NCBI GenBank assembly: GCA_023333565.1
Contig: JAJKFH010003746.1
Coordinates: forward strand, 62,001 to 126,000
DNA from: Puffinus mauretanicus
Taxonomy: Eukaryota > Chordata > Aves > Procellariiformes > Procellariidae
Direction: 5' to 3'
Length of the DNA stretch: 64,000 nt
How positions within the stretch are numbered: position 1 is the stretch's first letter; the number at the start of each line of letters is the position of its first letter. The notes under the pieces were generated by a model that saw only the letters and a program-made list of their open reading frames with translations, was not told the DNA's origin and did not search any database. A program made the position numbers and the translations under genes. Shown here piece by piece: positions 23,653-35,200 of the stretch.

Positions 23653-25898
23653 GATCTTGGAATTCACCTTCAGGAATGGAAATGAAGAGATCTGAGTCCT
23701 TTCATTTCTGCTGCACGTTATCCTCATTGGGCACGTATGGATGGCAACGCTTTGTAAGACAAGTTTAAAAGATGCTTGGAAGTCTGGTAAAGGTGAATAA
23801 AAAAAAGAGAAGGGAGTATGTCTCTAGTTTTAGAGTTTTACAATAGGGAATAAAAATAAAAGCCCTACCAGACTTTTAAGGTAAAGGTCTGCTGTCAAAT
23901 TCATTAGTGTTTGTGAGAGATGCTAACAATTGCTGGTGAAAAATGATTGTGGGTTCAAAACCCAGGTCACTGAGTAAAATAACTTACACTCATTTTAAGA
24001 TTCAAAGCCTACGTATAATTAGGAGCTGTTTCAAGACTGCGAGCCGTGATTTCCGAGGACGCTGCACTGTGAGAAGAGTTACTGCCTTCTGGGTCAGAGC
24101 GTATCAAGTCCGACAATCATTTTTGTCCGACTTTCCCCCCTCCTTCCCAGGGTCTATATTTAGGACTTAAGTACCAAATATCGAAAGTTTTTTTGAGGTT
24201 AAACATGGCAATGTCCTCAAAACTCCAGTAGGCATCGGCTTACGTCACTTGGCACTTTAACACTTAAAAAACTCAGGCTGCTAGGACTCGCCTTAAATTA
24301 AAGCTAACAACAGGTGAAACATCTAGTCTATGCTATTCCCCCAGGCTCCACTTTCAGGCAATGGAGAAAGAAAAACAATTCCCCGAGGTTATTCACCCTG
24401 TCCTGAGATAAGGCACCTATTTCTCTTCATTTCTCCCCTGGTTCTTCAGACCGAGAACTTTTGTGACAGCTAAATTTAGGCAATGTGAATCCTGCCATTG
24501 GTATCTTAGTAATTTTTGAACGCAAGTCATCAGTAAGCACATATGGATAATCACCTCTATGCTCCTTAGGCTTCTCTTAAGATTTTAAAAATATCTCTTC
24601 AGAAAGGGATCAGATTGCACATAAGTGTGTTTTAAGATTAACATTAGCTGTAAAAAACATATTTCAAAATGGATGTAAAACAACAAAGAAAAATGCCGAC
24701 AGCTACTGGAAGGAATAACTCCATGTCACATTTTAATGATGTTGAAGCTTTACTTAGAAAAAATAAAAATCAGAATAGTGAAGAGACAACTTGTGTATTA
24801 TTTCCTCAAAAAACCCAGATTCAGTTACAATAACATCAAACTCATTACTATCCCAAATAATTACTGTAATTTATATTACAGCACCTCAGAAAGACCAAAC
24901 AACATCAGGGCATTCCTATACAGCACATACAATGGGTAACGGGCAGTCCTGCTTGCAGTATAGAAAACCAGCTCTAAGGTTAGATGAAAGAAAACAGTAT
25001 TTAGAAATAAGCATCTGTGGCATAGAGAAAGGTCAAACATAAGATTTCTTTTTTTTTTAAGGGAGTGATTAGTTAAATTCAAGTCTCAATTTAAAATAAT
25101 GATTTTCTTCAAAAATGGCAGGCATCCAAATTATGGAAAACTTGCTCTTTAAGACAGTTGACTTGAGAACATTTAAATATCGAAGGCTGGAATCTTTTTC
25201 TTTTCTTTTTAATGATGTGGTTTCAGAAAAGATACAAGATGATATCATTTCCAAAGACTAACTCTGGTTAGCTGCATATAGTTGGACATTCAAGAGGTTT
25301 TAATGTTATCAGCTACCACTGCCTGCCATCCGGGATGAACAACATTTTATTGACCTATTATTTATATGCCTCTAAACGAAAGTGAGTTTTGAGAAGGGAT
25401 TTGGAGGTGGAAAGAGATTGAGAGGGTCACAAATGGACAACACCAAATTCCTGCTTTATTTAAGGGAGAACAAAACGTCAGTAAATGTTTTATCAAGGTA
25501 AGGAAAATTCTGTCGTAGGTTGGCAGAGACACACGTATGGTGTAGGTGGATGGGTGTTCAAGCCTGACATGACTGGCAAAGCAGCACTGGTGACACGAGA
25601 GGACATCCACAGTATATGAAACATGAGGGGCAAAAGGTATAACATGCTCTTCTCAAAGTGAGAGAAATTGCTTGGCAGACGACCCAGAAGAGCAAAACCA
25701 GAAGCTAACCCCAGCTCCCACCGTCCATGCAAAACCAGTGAAGACAGCAGTTGAGATGTCAAGTAGGTCTTTAGTCCATGCCCCTATTATTGTCAGGAAA
25801 AAATCCTTTTCATTTTATAGTAATTAAAATGCTCATAGATATTTTATTAACTCACTCTACAGAGCCACATAGATTTTATAATTCATCCAAGCACTTAC

Positions 25899-25918
25899 AA
25901 GTAGTTACTTGGGTTAGG
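25899..25918 (-). CDS. possible 20-nt microexon
   Basis: A good minus-strand acceptor (aatcatttctgtcttgacag) and a strong gtaagtgc donor enclose 20 nt. In phase zero it reads PNPSNY with TT left over, which would give a full codon with the leading T of the candidate at 19598-19625. Two of three frames are open, as expected for such a short piece. It is listed for its splice sites and phase fit only. Confidence 0.17.
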
Positions 25919-28192
25919 CTGTCAAGACAGAAATGATTCAAAACCTTGTGTACTTAGCTTCTTGGAAGACATATCATTCCCTAACACAATGGTATTAGAA
26001 AGACTCCTGACAGTTAGTGATCAAGAGATTTCATTTTTCTTGTCATATGGTGGGTTGTCAATTCTTCTTTTCCCTTTAGATAAAAGCTTAGTTGCATTAG
26101 ATTTAAATAATGGTGAAGTTGCAGGTTAACATTTTTCAAAAGTACCAAAGTGACTTCAGTACTTAAATTCTATTTTCAAAATGCTGTAGACACGCAAGAA
26201 CATAAGTCTCTACAGTAAATGTCTCTACAGTAGACATTATTAAAGAAATTTATGGAAAGGTGGAGAATGAAACCCCAACTCAAGAGGGCTTAAAATTTGT
26301 ACCCTACTCCAGACCACTGGTTTAAAATATATAAAGTTTGCAAATTACTACAATTCTAAGACAAGCTAAAGATTAAAATTTCCATTTTGAACATACTTGA
26401 TTGTTTTCACATCAATGTACCCATGCCATTATATTTTACTGCAGATTTCCTCCCACCCTCCTAAAAAAATTTCTAAATGACAGTTTTAAGATGGCCTTTA
26501 CCTCAAAATACAAGTTTTCCTGAGTTATGCTCAAGATTTAAGCAGAGGCTGCAGAGATCTTTCCACAATTTTTTCTATGAAAAATATCTATGCAAATTAT
26601 TCTCTTGAATTTTTTTTTTTAATAGTAAATAAGAACAGCTTAGAGGAGGAAGTGACCGTTTAAACTTTACTCCCTCCCCCGAGTGAAATGTAAAATTGAG
26701 CCACTACATGGAAGTGGAAAAGTAGCCCAGATTTTACTTCTGTTATCATTACTAACCTAGTATTAAGCAAATAAATAATCCATGCGGTTAGTCTATATTT
26801 AAAATATTTGTTCTTCTTTAAATATAAAGTAACTTTCACAGAAACAAACAGAAGTGGCTAGAGACTGAAATAATTCCTTTGATATTGAAGCTGAGTATTT
26901 TCTCGTTTAAGCTCCAAACATCATCTCCCTCGTGCCCATAGGGCTTTGCACTGTGCTCGAGCACTCCACCTCGCTAATTTACTGCTCCCCTCAACCGCTT
27001 AGCTCAGATGCTGGGCTATGAAAGTGGTTACAAGCTGAGGTACCACAAGATTTTAGGAGCTTATCTTCATGCAGTAATTGTTCTGTATCATGTTTAAATG
27101 GTGGATTTCTCAAGGTAAGCTATATTTCTTCTCATACTTTTAGTTTGGTCTGTTATCGCAAGTACCGTCTATGTAATGTTGAGAGCAAATACAGTTTGAA
27201 ATAGGACTGCCATAGCAGCTATAGAACATCTAAAAGGAAAAAAAAAATAGGCCAGACCTTTATTAAATTTTAAAGTATGCCTTTGCTACACTCTTGTAAA
27301 GATCCAAATAGGGTATTCAAATCTCTAGAGATCACCAGTATAATTTCTTTATCATGTTCCATTTAAAATTTAATTATGTAGTCTACAACAAGAAGTATCT
27401 GAGTACTCTAAATAGGTCATGCAACGAACAACTTAATATTATTATAAAGTTTTCCTTGTGAAGATCCGTTCTTTGATGTGCTGTTGCACACAGAAAGCCT
27501 TTCTTAGGAAAAAACAATGTACATTCGTAGATATAATAATGTCATTTAATATAAAAATTGTAAAGTTTCTTTATCATATTTTAAGTTTAAATTTTCAATT
27601 CTTTCTCTAGCATGAGCTTCCCAAAATCATCAGAAATAACTGGTAAATTAGAACTGACACAATATAATCATGCTGAATATTCTTCTATCTTTCTACAGGC
27701 AAAGTTAATCTATTAGCTTTCGTTCTAAGTGATGTCCACCACTCAGAGTTTTCTACTTTTGCCTATCAATGATACATATTCTTCAGTGGCAAGACGTAAG
27801 GTAATTTCTTCTTTCTCTTAAAAATAATCATTAGAGATCTATCAGCAGTATTTAATGGAAAATGACTATATTAAAAAATCACCACGTACCAAGACACTTT
27901 GTTATATTTTCTCTTTTAAAAATGCACATAGGTAACCTCTCTTGGTTACTGTAGGAGAAGAGAAAATATTCAAAATATTCTCTTCTGTAACTTCTGACTA
28001 TTTACAGGGCTTTCTGGGAACAAATCCCTAACCTCTCTTCTGTAACTCGACTATGTAAAATTCAGAAGGGGTTTGGGGGATTTTTTTTTTTTCTAATTTC
28101 TTTTTAAATGACAACAAAAAATTAATGCCACTGGTGCCTAAATCTTCCTGATAGTCAGACAAAATATTCCAAGTACAGACACACCGGCTCAC
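25919..28192. other. probable intron
   Basis: No supported exon. A 15-bp unit (gtctctacagtaaat) is nearly repeated in tandem at 26205-26235. A near-perfect short palindrome lies at 27955-27986. The rest is AT-rich. Confidence 0.4.
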
Positions 28193-28317
28193 ACTTATAT
28201 CACTTGTACCAAAAAACCTTTCACCAGGTTTACAAATGCTTGAAAAGGGTTTGATCAACTCTGGCCGCAAATATACCCATGAGTCTTCACTGCCCTGAGA
28301 AAAGGCATCGTGTTTGC
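28193..28317 (-). CDS. candidate exon of the minus-strand gene (up to 125 nt)
   Basis: A strong minus-strand acceptor (aactctcatttttgcag, 28318-28335) opens a frame with two leading bases, then KHDAFSQGSEDSWVYLRPE, LIKPFSSICKPG and ERFFGTSDIS, ending on a codon boundary before gtgagc. Alternative earlier donors are TGG/gtatat (after EDSW) and CCTG/gtgaaa. The two leading bases join the single base left by the exon at 29196-29270 to make a Cys codon. The first part, up to Trp, looks most protein-like. The frame also continues past the chosen donor, so the right length is unclear. Not recognised. Confidence 0.36.
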
Positions 28318-29195
28318 CTGCAAAAATGAGAGTTTGATTTCTAGGATTACAGAGGGCTTTTTGTGCCCCATTGGACAAAATACAACGAGCACAGTAACTA
28401 TGGGAAAGCGGTTATTGGTTTCATCATTGCAAGGTGCAACATTGATATAAAATTTTATATGCTATTAAGTAGTTGCAGGGTGAAGGTGGAAGAAGATGTG
28501 GTGTCGGTGGGGAAATGGGACTGTTTCACTGTTGTGAATTAATAATAGCAAAATGGTTCACTTGAAGTTTGAAAGAAGAACAAAATGTATTAGATTAATA
28601 CATCAGAACACAAGATAAAAAACCCCAAGGAACTGCTTGTTTAGAGAAATGTAGGAACAGGTGAATCCCCGGGAAGGCTGGAGGACTAGCCAACCTGCGC
28701 ACAGCTGTAAACATTTGTTTTAAATCAAGACAAGATCATTCATTTTAATATTTATAACACAATTACAATGCCTTGTGCACATTGCTTGTATAATCTGATT
28801 TTTACTTGCGACATCTTGCCACAGTTGAAATTAAAGCCTTGTGGTAATAATTCAAAAAACACATTTAGGCAATCATTAATGGCAAGTATGAAGCTGGATG
28901 TTTATTCAAGCACCTATATCTCTCATTTTAACTTTAATTTAAAATGGAATTCATTTCTGCAGTATAAGGACTTCATGTTTCCAGTATATTAGTCTTATAA
29001 TACCTAACCAATTAGGGGCATGTAGTCAAACTGGAAATATTTTAGCACTAAAACCAGTAAAAGATACAGCTAAGCAGTGTTATTAACATTCCTAATCAAG
29101 GAGACAGCTACGCTGTTGAATCTCTATGTTCTTTTTTTTTTGTATGTATGAAGAATTGTAATTCTTTTGCAATGAAGATGAATAAAATCTTTTAC
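28318..29195. other. probable intron
   Basis: No supported exon. AT-rich, with an A-run/C-run junction at 28616-28628. Confidence 0.4.
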
Positions 29196-29270
29196 ATGTC
29201 AGGTAGGCCTGATCGTTGGTCAGCACTTCAAACGCTTGGCAAAATTTCACCAGCATATTTGCTTGCACAA
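29196..29270 (-). CDS. candidate 75-nt exon of the minus-strand gene
   Basis: A minus-strand acceptor (catcactcgatatccttag, 29271-29290) opens a frame with two leading bases, then VQANMLVKFCQAFEVLTND and QAYLT, with one base left before a weak gtaaaa donor. The leading TT completes a Val codon with the G left by the exon at 30368-30403, and the trailing T completes Cys with the exon at 28193-28317, so both junctions are in phase. The peptide looks like an amphipathic helix pair. The opposite strand offers a competing 87-nt open segment (29203-29289) with a gtaagt donor, but its peptide and context are weaker. Family not recognised. Confidence 0.42.
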
Positions 29271-30367
29271 CTAAGGATATCGAGTGATGGTAAGTCATAA
29301 GAAGAAAGGCATCTAATAAATGAACAACTGATATAAATTACACAAGTTTGTACCTACATAACAAGGTGATAGATTACAACGGGGGAAAAACCATCACATA
29401 CAGTGAAAATCTACATTTTTACAGCTTAACAATACAGTCAAGCCAACTAATATACACCATACACACCATAAAGAAACGTAGACATTTTTTCTCTGCCTTG
29501 GAAGCAGAAATAACCTGTATGTATTACCATGCTTAAAGAAAACTGATTTTCTTGTTGAGATACCCTTTTAACATTATATATTGTATGAACTACAACATTG
29601 GTATTAATCAGAGGATAACAAAACCCCCCAAACCATGATCTCATTAAAAACCCCTGCACCTCAAAGAGCAAAACTGGTGGCAGACGACGCAAAAAGACTG
29701 AGCGCACCATTTTTTTTGCTCACCAGGCATCTCTGCTAAGCGACAGCTTACCATATCAGGTTTTTTTGTTTCCCTTCTCTCCACCCTTTTCTCTATCTGC
29801 ATGATTACAGCATTTTATTGCATCCTCTGACAATATGTAGGCAGGTCTCTCTTCAAAAACCTTTATCGCAACCTGGGAGTCTTGTCTCGTTCTATTATTT
29901 TATGAAAAGCTTTCACAGCATAGAAGAATTTGGTCTAAGCTGCTTTCCAGCTTTCCAAATGAAAATGCCTTAAGATCACAGTGTTTTTCCTTCTACCTCC
30001 AAGTTTCCCTCCCCTCATCCCTCAGGTGAAATTTAAAGCAAAAGCCAAACCACCTGCAATGGGTATAATTGCACAGCTGGAAGAAAGCCACATCTGGGAT
30101 TTTTCTCATCAGGTGCACAACTGTGCTAAGCCTCAGAGCAACTTCAACGCGTCGCTTTAAGCTCTGTAGTTTTGGTTGCGCCAGTATTTCACAGTCATTT
30201 GTCTGTCTATGGCATGCAGTGCGTGTTTCTCCTCTCTGCACCTCCAGTTTTCAATATCCCAGCAGTTTTCCTCAGGGAAAGGATCATGTTCTGGCTCAAA
30301 AGGTCGTGCTTCTTTCAGCACCTTCCAGACATTGATACACAGATGCAGTATAGAGCAACTTGCTTAC
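29271..30367. other. probable intron
   Basis: No supported exon. Overlapping open frames at 30069-30421 on the plus strand reflect a locally less AT-rich stretch and have no splice context. Confidence 0.4.
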
Positions 30368-30403
30368 CTTGGTAATGTTCCAGATAACTCTGTGGCAGTT
30401 TCT
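30368..30403 (-). CDS. candidate 36-nt exon with strong splice sites
   Basis: The acceptor (ttcctcactttgtgtctttcag, 30404-30425) and the donor (AAG followed by gtaagc, 30362-30367) are the best matched pair in the window. The 36 nt are open in all three frames. The frame that fits its neighbours has leading AG, then KLPQSYLEHYQ, and one trailing G. With an alternative donor of the exon at 32151-32251, the junction codon is GAG (Glu). The trailing G completes Val with the exon at 29196-29270. Short exons of this size are known in large vertebrate genes. The splice sites are strong, the coding evidence alone is weak, and the joint phase raises it. Confidence 0.43.
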
Positions 30404-32150
30404 CTGAAAGACACAAAGTGAGGAAAAATTAGCTTGTGTTTAAAGAAGCTATGAAATTTTAAAGACGCCTTTATACTGCTTGTATTTTTTAGGAGTGCAG
30501 ACAGACATACACAGCTTTATACGCAAATGCATCATTTGCGGATGTGACGTCCGCGTGATCATATACACAAGAACGTGAAAAACAGATGATGGAGTGTGAT
30601 CTAAGGATTTCATCAGAATAAAGTCCTCAATGGTTCAATTACTCATTTTTTAGGCATAAAATTATCACTATTTCAAATGCCAGCACTGTATGATCCTACA
30701 TAGCCAAAACATAGCATTGGGCCAATTTTCTAGTGGAAAAAGTTCCTTTTTTTCAGTACTGGAGCAAAAGCAAGACATTAGACAGATTTATAACCATGTC
30801 ATGCACTGAGAAAAATACCATGTTAATGTTAAATCTTCTTATATTGGGTTTTAAGCAATAGTTATTTTCCAAATATGTGATTTTTGATCCAATTGTTTGA
30901 ATCTGTTTTGTGGGTTTGCAATTTGTTAGAGGAAAACTGAGTATGTAACCGGTATGTCACATTAAAGCACAATTAAATACATTATCATTACCTATGTACA
31001 ATCCTTAAAATACATCCCAGATCTAGCACCACCGTATGTCCTTGCTCCCCTCCCCAGCACATTTGCTTAGACCTTATCCAAACATCAGGAAAACAGCTGG
31101 ATAGCTCCGTTTCTCCTTTCTCTCCCATGTATAAAACCTTAAAAAAAAACCAGCAAGGAGGCATAAAGGGGTTCGTTCTCCTACACTTGACCAGAGGTCC
31201 ATCTCATTTCACACTTTGCTTGTCCAGTTATGAAATCTCTGCCCTATGTTTAAGTTTGCTGCACAAAAGATAGCTGGTTAGTTCATGCCCTATTTGCTTC
31301 AGCTGAGATCCAAATTGCAAAATTTCACATCTGTAGCTTTGAACTTGTGGTATGGGGGGACAATTCTCAACATAATACTCTCTTCTCCTTGTTTACAGCT
31401 GTGGAACAGAAAATCCTTCCATCCACTTTTACATATGGGGGGGTGGAAAATCTAAGCTTTTTTTTTGGGGGGGGGGAGGATAGAGGGTCATGGTAAAGAC
31501 AGGTCACAACCTTGCCTTAACAATTCCCGAAACCATGGATCTAGTGATCTCTAAGTATGGAACCGAGCCTACACATTTTTGTTGCAAGGGTATAAACCTT
31601 ATAAATACAGATTGAACCCCCAAGCCTAATTTCTTTAGGAATCCAGAGAAAAAAAAAAAAGAAAAAAGAAAGATATTTTAAAATAACTTTTACAGAGCTT
31701 TTACAGAGCTTTACCGTGTTCTGAAACCATTCTTTTTGATGGGGCAGCTACAGAGTTATTATAGTAAAAGCACAATAATTCAGAGCTCTTCTTTAGTTCT
31801 AGATCCCCCATGCTTTTTGGCACTATATGAGCAACTACAAGGGTCTTCTTTTTTTAATTATTAATTTTTTTTTTTTTTTATTGAGCACCCCACAGTGACA
31901 CCCAGGCTTCTTCCTTAATGGTTACACTGGCAATTGTAGACTCCATTACAGCGTCAGAGAAGATAAAATGGTCCCTCTAAACATGCATGGCTTTGCATTT
32001 TCGTTGAGTCTCTATCTTCAAGCTGTGCAGTTTGCCGGTCACAGAAGGTTGCCTTAAACCTCCCAGTGTTTTGCTTCAAAAGGCACGGAGCAGAACCGTG
32101 TTCAGTGGTTGCAAAGAAGAATAAGCAAAAAATAAAAAGATGGCTCACAC
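30404..32150. other. probable intron with simple repeats
   Basis: No supported exon. Contains G-runs next to a T-run at 31435-31482, a 12-bp tandem pair at 31687-31710, an A-rich tract at 31648-31668 and a T-run at 31866-31880. Confidence 0.4.
31435..31482. repeat. low-complexity G-run / T-run tract
   Basis: Two runs of at least seven G (31437-31443 and 31467-31476) are separated by a short A/T stretch with a run of nine T. Composition allows G-quadruplex formation on the plus strand, though the spacing is long. No gene feature is attached to it. Confidence 0.6.
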
Positions 32151-32251
32151 CGTTTTCTTGCGCACACCATTCAGCAAGAGACATATAAGCCCTCTCAGGA
32201 GAGCCAGTTCCCACCCCAGCAAAGGCAGACAGGTATGTATTTAACAAGTGC
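32151..32251 (-). CDS. candidate 101-nt exon of the minus-strand gene
   Basis: A strong minus-strand acceptor (accatggactttgttcatcacag, preceded by a long pyrimidine-rich stretch at 32280-32340) opens a frame with one leading G, then HLLNTYLSAFAGVGTG and SPERAYMSLAEWCAQEN, with one base left. Ending at 32151 (donor gtgtga) gives phase agreement with the exon at 30368-30403. Ending two bases later at 32149 (donor gtgagc) adds a Gly and breaks that phase. Both donors are mediocre. The peptide is Leu/Ala/Tyr-rich with Trp and Cys and reads like a helical repeat (inference). It sits inside the second-longest frame of the window (162 codons), which extends into intronic-looking T-rich translation on both sides. 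Not recognised. Confidence 0.45.
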
Positions 32252-35200
32252 CTGTGATGAACAAAGTCCATGGTATAAATGACATCAAAGGTGAGAGCCA
32301 GGAGCAAGAGGAAGAGAATGGAAAGAGATAAGAAAATGAAATTAGAGTGGAGCAATACAGACTGGGTTTCTATGGGGTAATTTGATAGCGCTGTACATTT
32401 TAGGTATTTTATTTTCATTAAACTCCTGCACATTGGTATCATACCACCTTATTTTTCAAGCCCTACTCATAACTTATACGGTTCAAAGAATTAATATGAT
32501 ATTTTCTGTAACCTATCAAAGAACTGGATCACTAAATGGTTCCAACAGTCAGGAAATTTTTCCCTTCCACCACTAATCACAGGCATCACCTCCTTTCACT
32601 GAAATGCTTTTTTTGGGGAAAGAACCTGCATTAAAAGGTCAGGCTGGGCTTTTCTTTGTTTCTTCTTCTAAAGGGACTCCCTAGCCTTTAGCTACCTATT
32701 ATCGCTCTAATAACAGAATAGCACAAACCTTATTGCTTTAGGGTATGGGAGCACATTTTATAAAATAGCAGTTGCTCATCCAGCCTAAAGAGACAACCAG
32801 GCAAATCGCAGGTGGGTATTGCAGGAAGCCTCAAGAAGCAGAAGCAGCTATGTTTAAAAGAGGGTGTTAAACTGGAAAGCCACCGTCAGCTTCTGAGCAG
32901 AGCAGTGAGTGATTGGTGCATCTAAATTTCTAAAGATTTTCATTTTTGTTAAATCACCCTCTCTACAAGAGATGCTGGCCTTATGAGAACAATTATTAAA
33001 TAGTCGATACAGTGGTAAAAAATCTGAATGTGATCAGAATGTTAAACAAAGTCACTGCAGGCCTTCATCATATACATTCCTAATGTAATTAATTGTGTTG
33101 CCAGTTTCACATTTGGTCAGATCAAATTCCAATTTTAAACAAAAATATGTAATACAGAAGCTGACAGTGTGTTTCTGGTTTAACATCCTCTTTTAAACAT
33201 AGCTTCTTCTGCTTCTTCAGGCTTCCTGCCTCAAAACTCACAAGCAAAAGAGGAGAATTCTGATTACTTTCCAACTACCCAAAGATTTCACTGTTTCTCA
33301 TCAACTCAGTAAACATTTAAACCATAAAAAAAAAATTAAAAACCCCTTTAGATTATTAAACTAAAAATATTACTTTCCTAGAAAACAAACACAATTATCC
33401 CTGCAATGTCACTGGAAATAAATGGTACACGGACTGCTGGAGATGGTTAATGTCCACTGTAAGTGTCCTATAAATATCAGGAATTGAAACACTGCTCTAT
33501 AAATATATTTCATGGGAGTTTAAAAAAGAAAATCTTACGGAGCAAATTACTCATCAAGAAAACCCTTAAAGTTTATTTAAAGATAATGGATACTCATTCT
33601 GCAGTATTTCAAGAAACTGAAGCTAGACTTATACAACCAATTTTCAGATCCCGTACTCCCAAATGACACATATAATAAATATAACTCATAATTTACTGTA
33701 TCTACAGAAAAAAAAAAAAAGAATTTTTTTTTCTCGGATAAAAACAAGAGAAGGATAATACTTAAAGGGAAAATGAATATAAGACCATGCATTTTCACGT
33801 CCTGCCTATGTTATGAAAGGATGACCTTGAAAAAGAGTGAGGATGGAAACCTAAATGCTTTGTCAGGGCTGCCCCAAATTCCTCTGAAATCAGTGCCAAT
33901 GCAAACGGGATAAGCTAATGCACAACAACGCTAAGGACAGAAGAGGACAAGGCTAAAGACCCTGGAAAAGCTGTTAGGTGGAGGGGGACATTACGAAGTG
34001 CAGTCGCAGCATTTCCAGGAAGGTCATTTACAATTTCCTAGCGTTCTGTGTTCAGCTGCGCAGGATGGATCTGGGGCAGCGGGGTCCGTGCATACGGAAG
34101 ATGAAGGGGCTGTTGAAGCCAGGAGGGTGCTGGGTGGGAGGTCTGCACCCCAAAATGCTACCCCGTCACATGTGGGTCTTCCAAAAAATCAAATTGCAGG
34201 TTTATAAATTGTTCGCTAGACCTGCGAGGAGCTTTGACCTACTGAAGAGGCTCCGCACCCCCCAGAGAGGACTACGTAGCTATTCTCAAAACCCAGAAAG
34301 CCAGTGTGGGCGAACCAAGCACCACACACACATTTTGTCATTTCTCTCTACAGCCTGAGAAATCCTTCCCGTAGGATCGGAGTAGGATGTGTACCAAAGC
34401 AGAAAAGTATAAATATTTTAGTCAAAACCTTATAGTGAAGTGGAAGTGGGAAGATCTGCATGAAGATCAGCAAACAGACTTTACTGCCTATTAGTTTTGT
34501 TTAAAGAAAATTGTTCAGGAAAACTCTTCAGAATATTTGTAAAGTGTTGTGCTTGTATTAAATGTTTTGTTCACTGAGAAATCATATGGTGCTCTTCTCT
34601 CAGGGGCTGACTGGCAGCTGTTGTTACCCACCTACGTGCAGGGTTTGGCACAACACAGCTCTGAGGTTTAACTGCGCGACATTTTTGTCCGGTTTAATAC
34701 TCTACCCTGTGCTTCTGCAGAGATGTAAACTGAGGCACAAGACACAGGGTAGGGGTTTAAAGGGCAACCGAGGTAATCTTGTGTACATTCTGCTAGATGC
34801 ATGCCAGGAAACTTAGCAAGTACTGAGTTCAAACCATGCGAGTCAAGACTATGCTTAGAAACAATTTTTTCTTCTGCAAGATCATGACCCGTAGTGATTT
34901 GGAAAGCGTCAGGTCTCCATCAAGAACAATTTTTGTTGTGAAAAGGAAAGCATATGGATTCAAGCTAAGCAATCTGTCGGAGTGCTGGGGAAGATGCAAA
35001 AAGAAAGGCAGCAACACATTCCTGCAGTCGTGTCACCATTCTTCCTTTTTCCATCTCACACTTTGGGGAGAGGATAAAGCCGCCTACGGTGCACGAGGCA
35101 CATGAGGATAAGGACGTAATTGAAAAGTAAGTGAAATTGAAGAAGGGATCTGTATGGCGTGCTACTAAGAAAGCAGCACAAATGCAAGCAGAAAACCCCC

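Larger units (their letters stand above)
19626..25898. other. probable intron with old repeat remnants
   Basis: No strongly supported exon. A minus-strand segment at about 21156-21245 has a good gtaagc donor, a fair acceptor (ggggggtacag) and a phase-zero frame beginning MHLHRCARGCQRDCG; it is not convincing because the plus strand is similarly open. A polypurine tract lies at 20968-21010, and repeat remnants at 21700-21785 and 23600-23652 are listed separately. Confidence 0.4.

Noticed and set aside
23949..23965. tRNA B-box-like word (gggttcaaaacccaggt)
   Set aside because: No A-box at the right distance and no cloverleaf pairing. At most an old SINE trace.
29203..29289. Plus-strand 87-nt open segment with acceptor and gtaagt donor (RPDRWSALQTLGKISPAY)
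   Set aside because: It overlaps the minus-strand candidate at 29196-29270, which fits two neighbours in phase. No other plus-strand exons support a gene in this direction.
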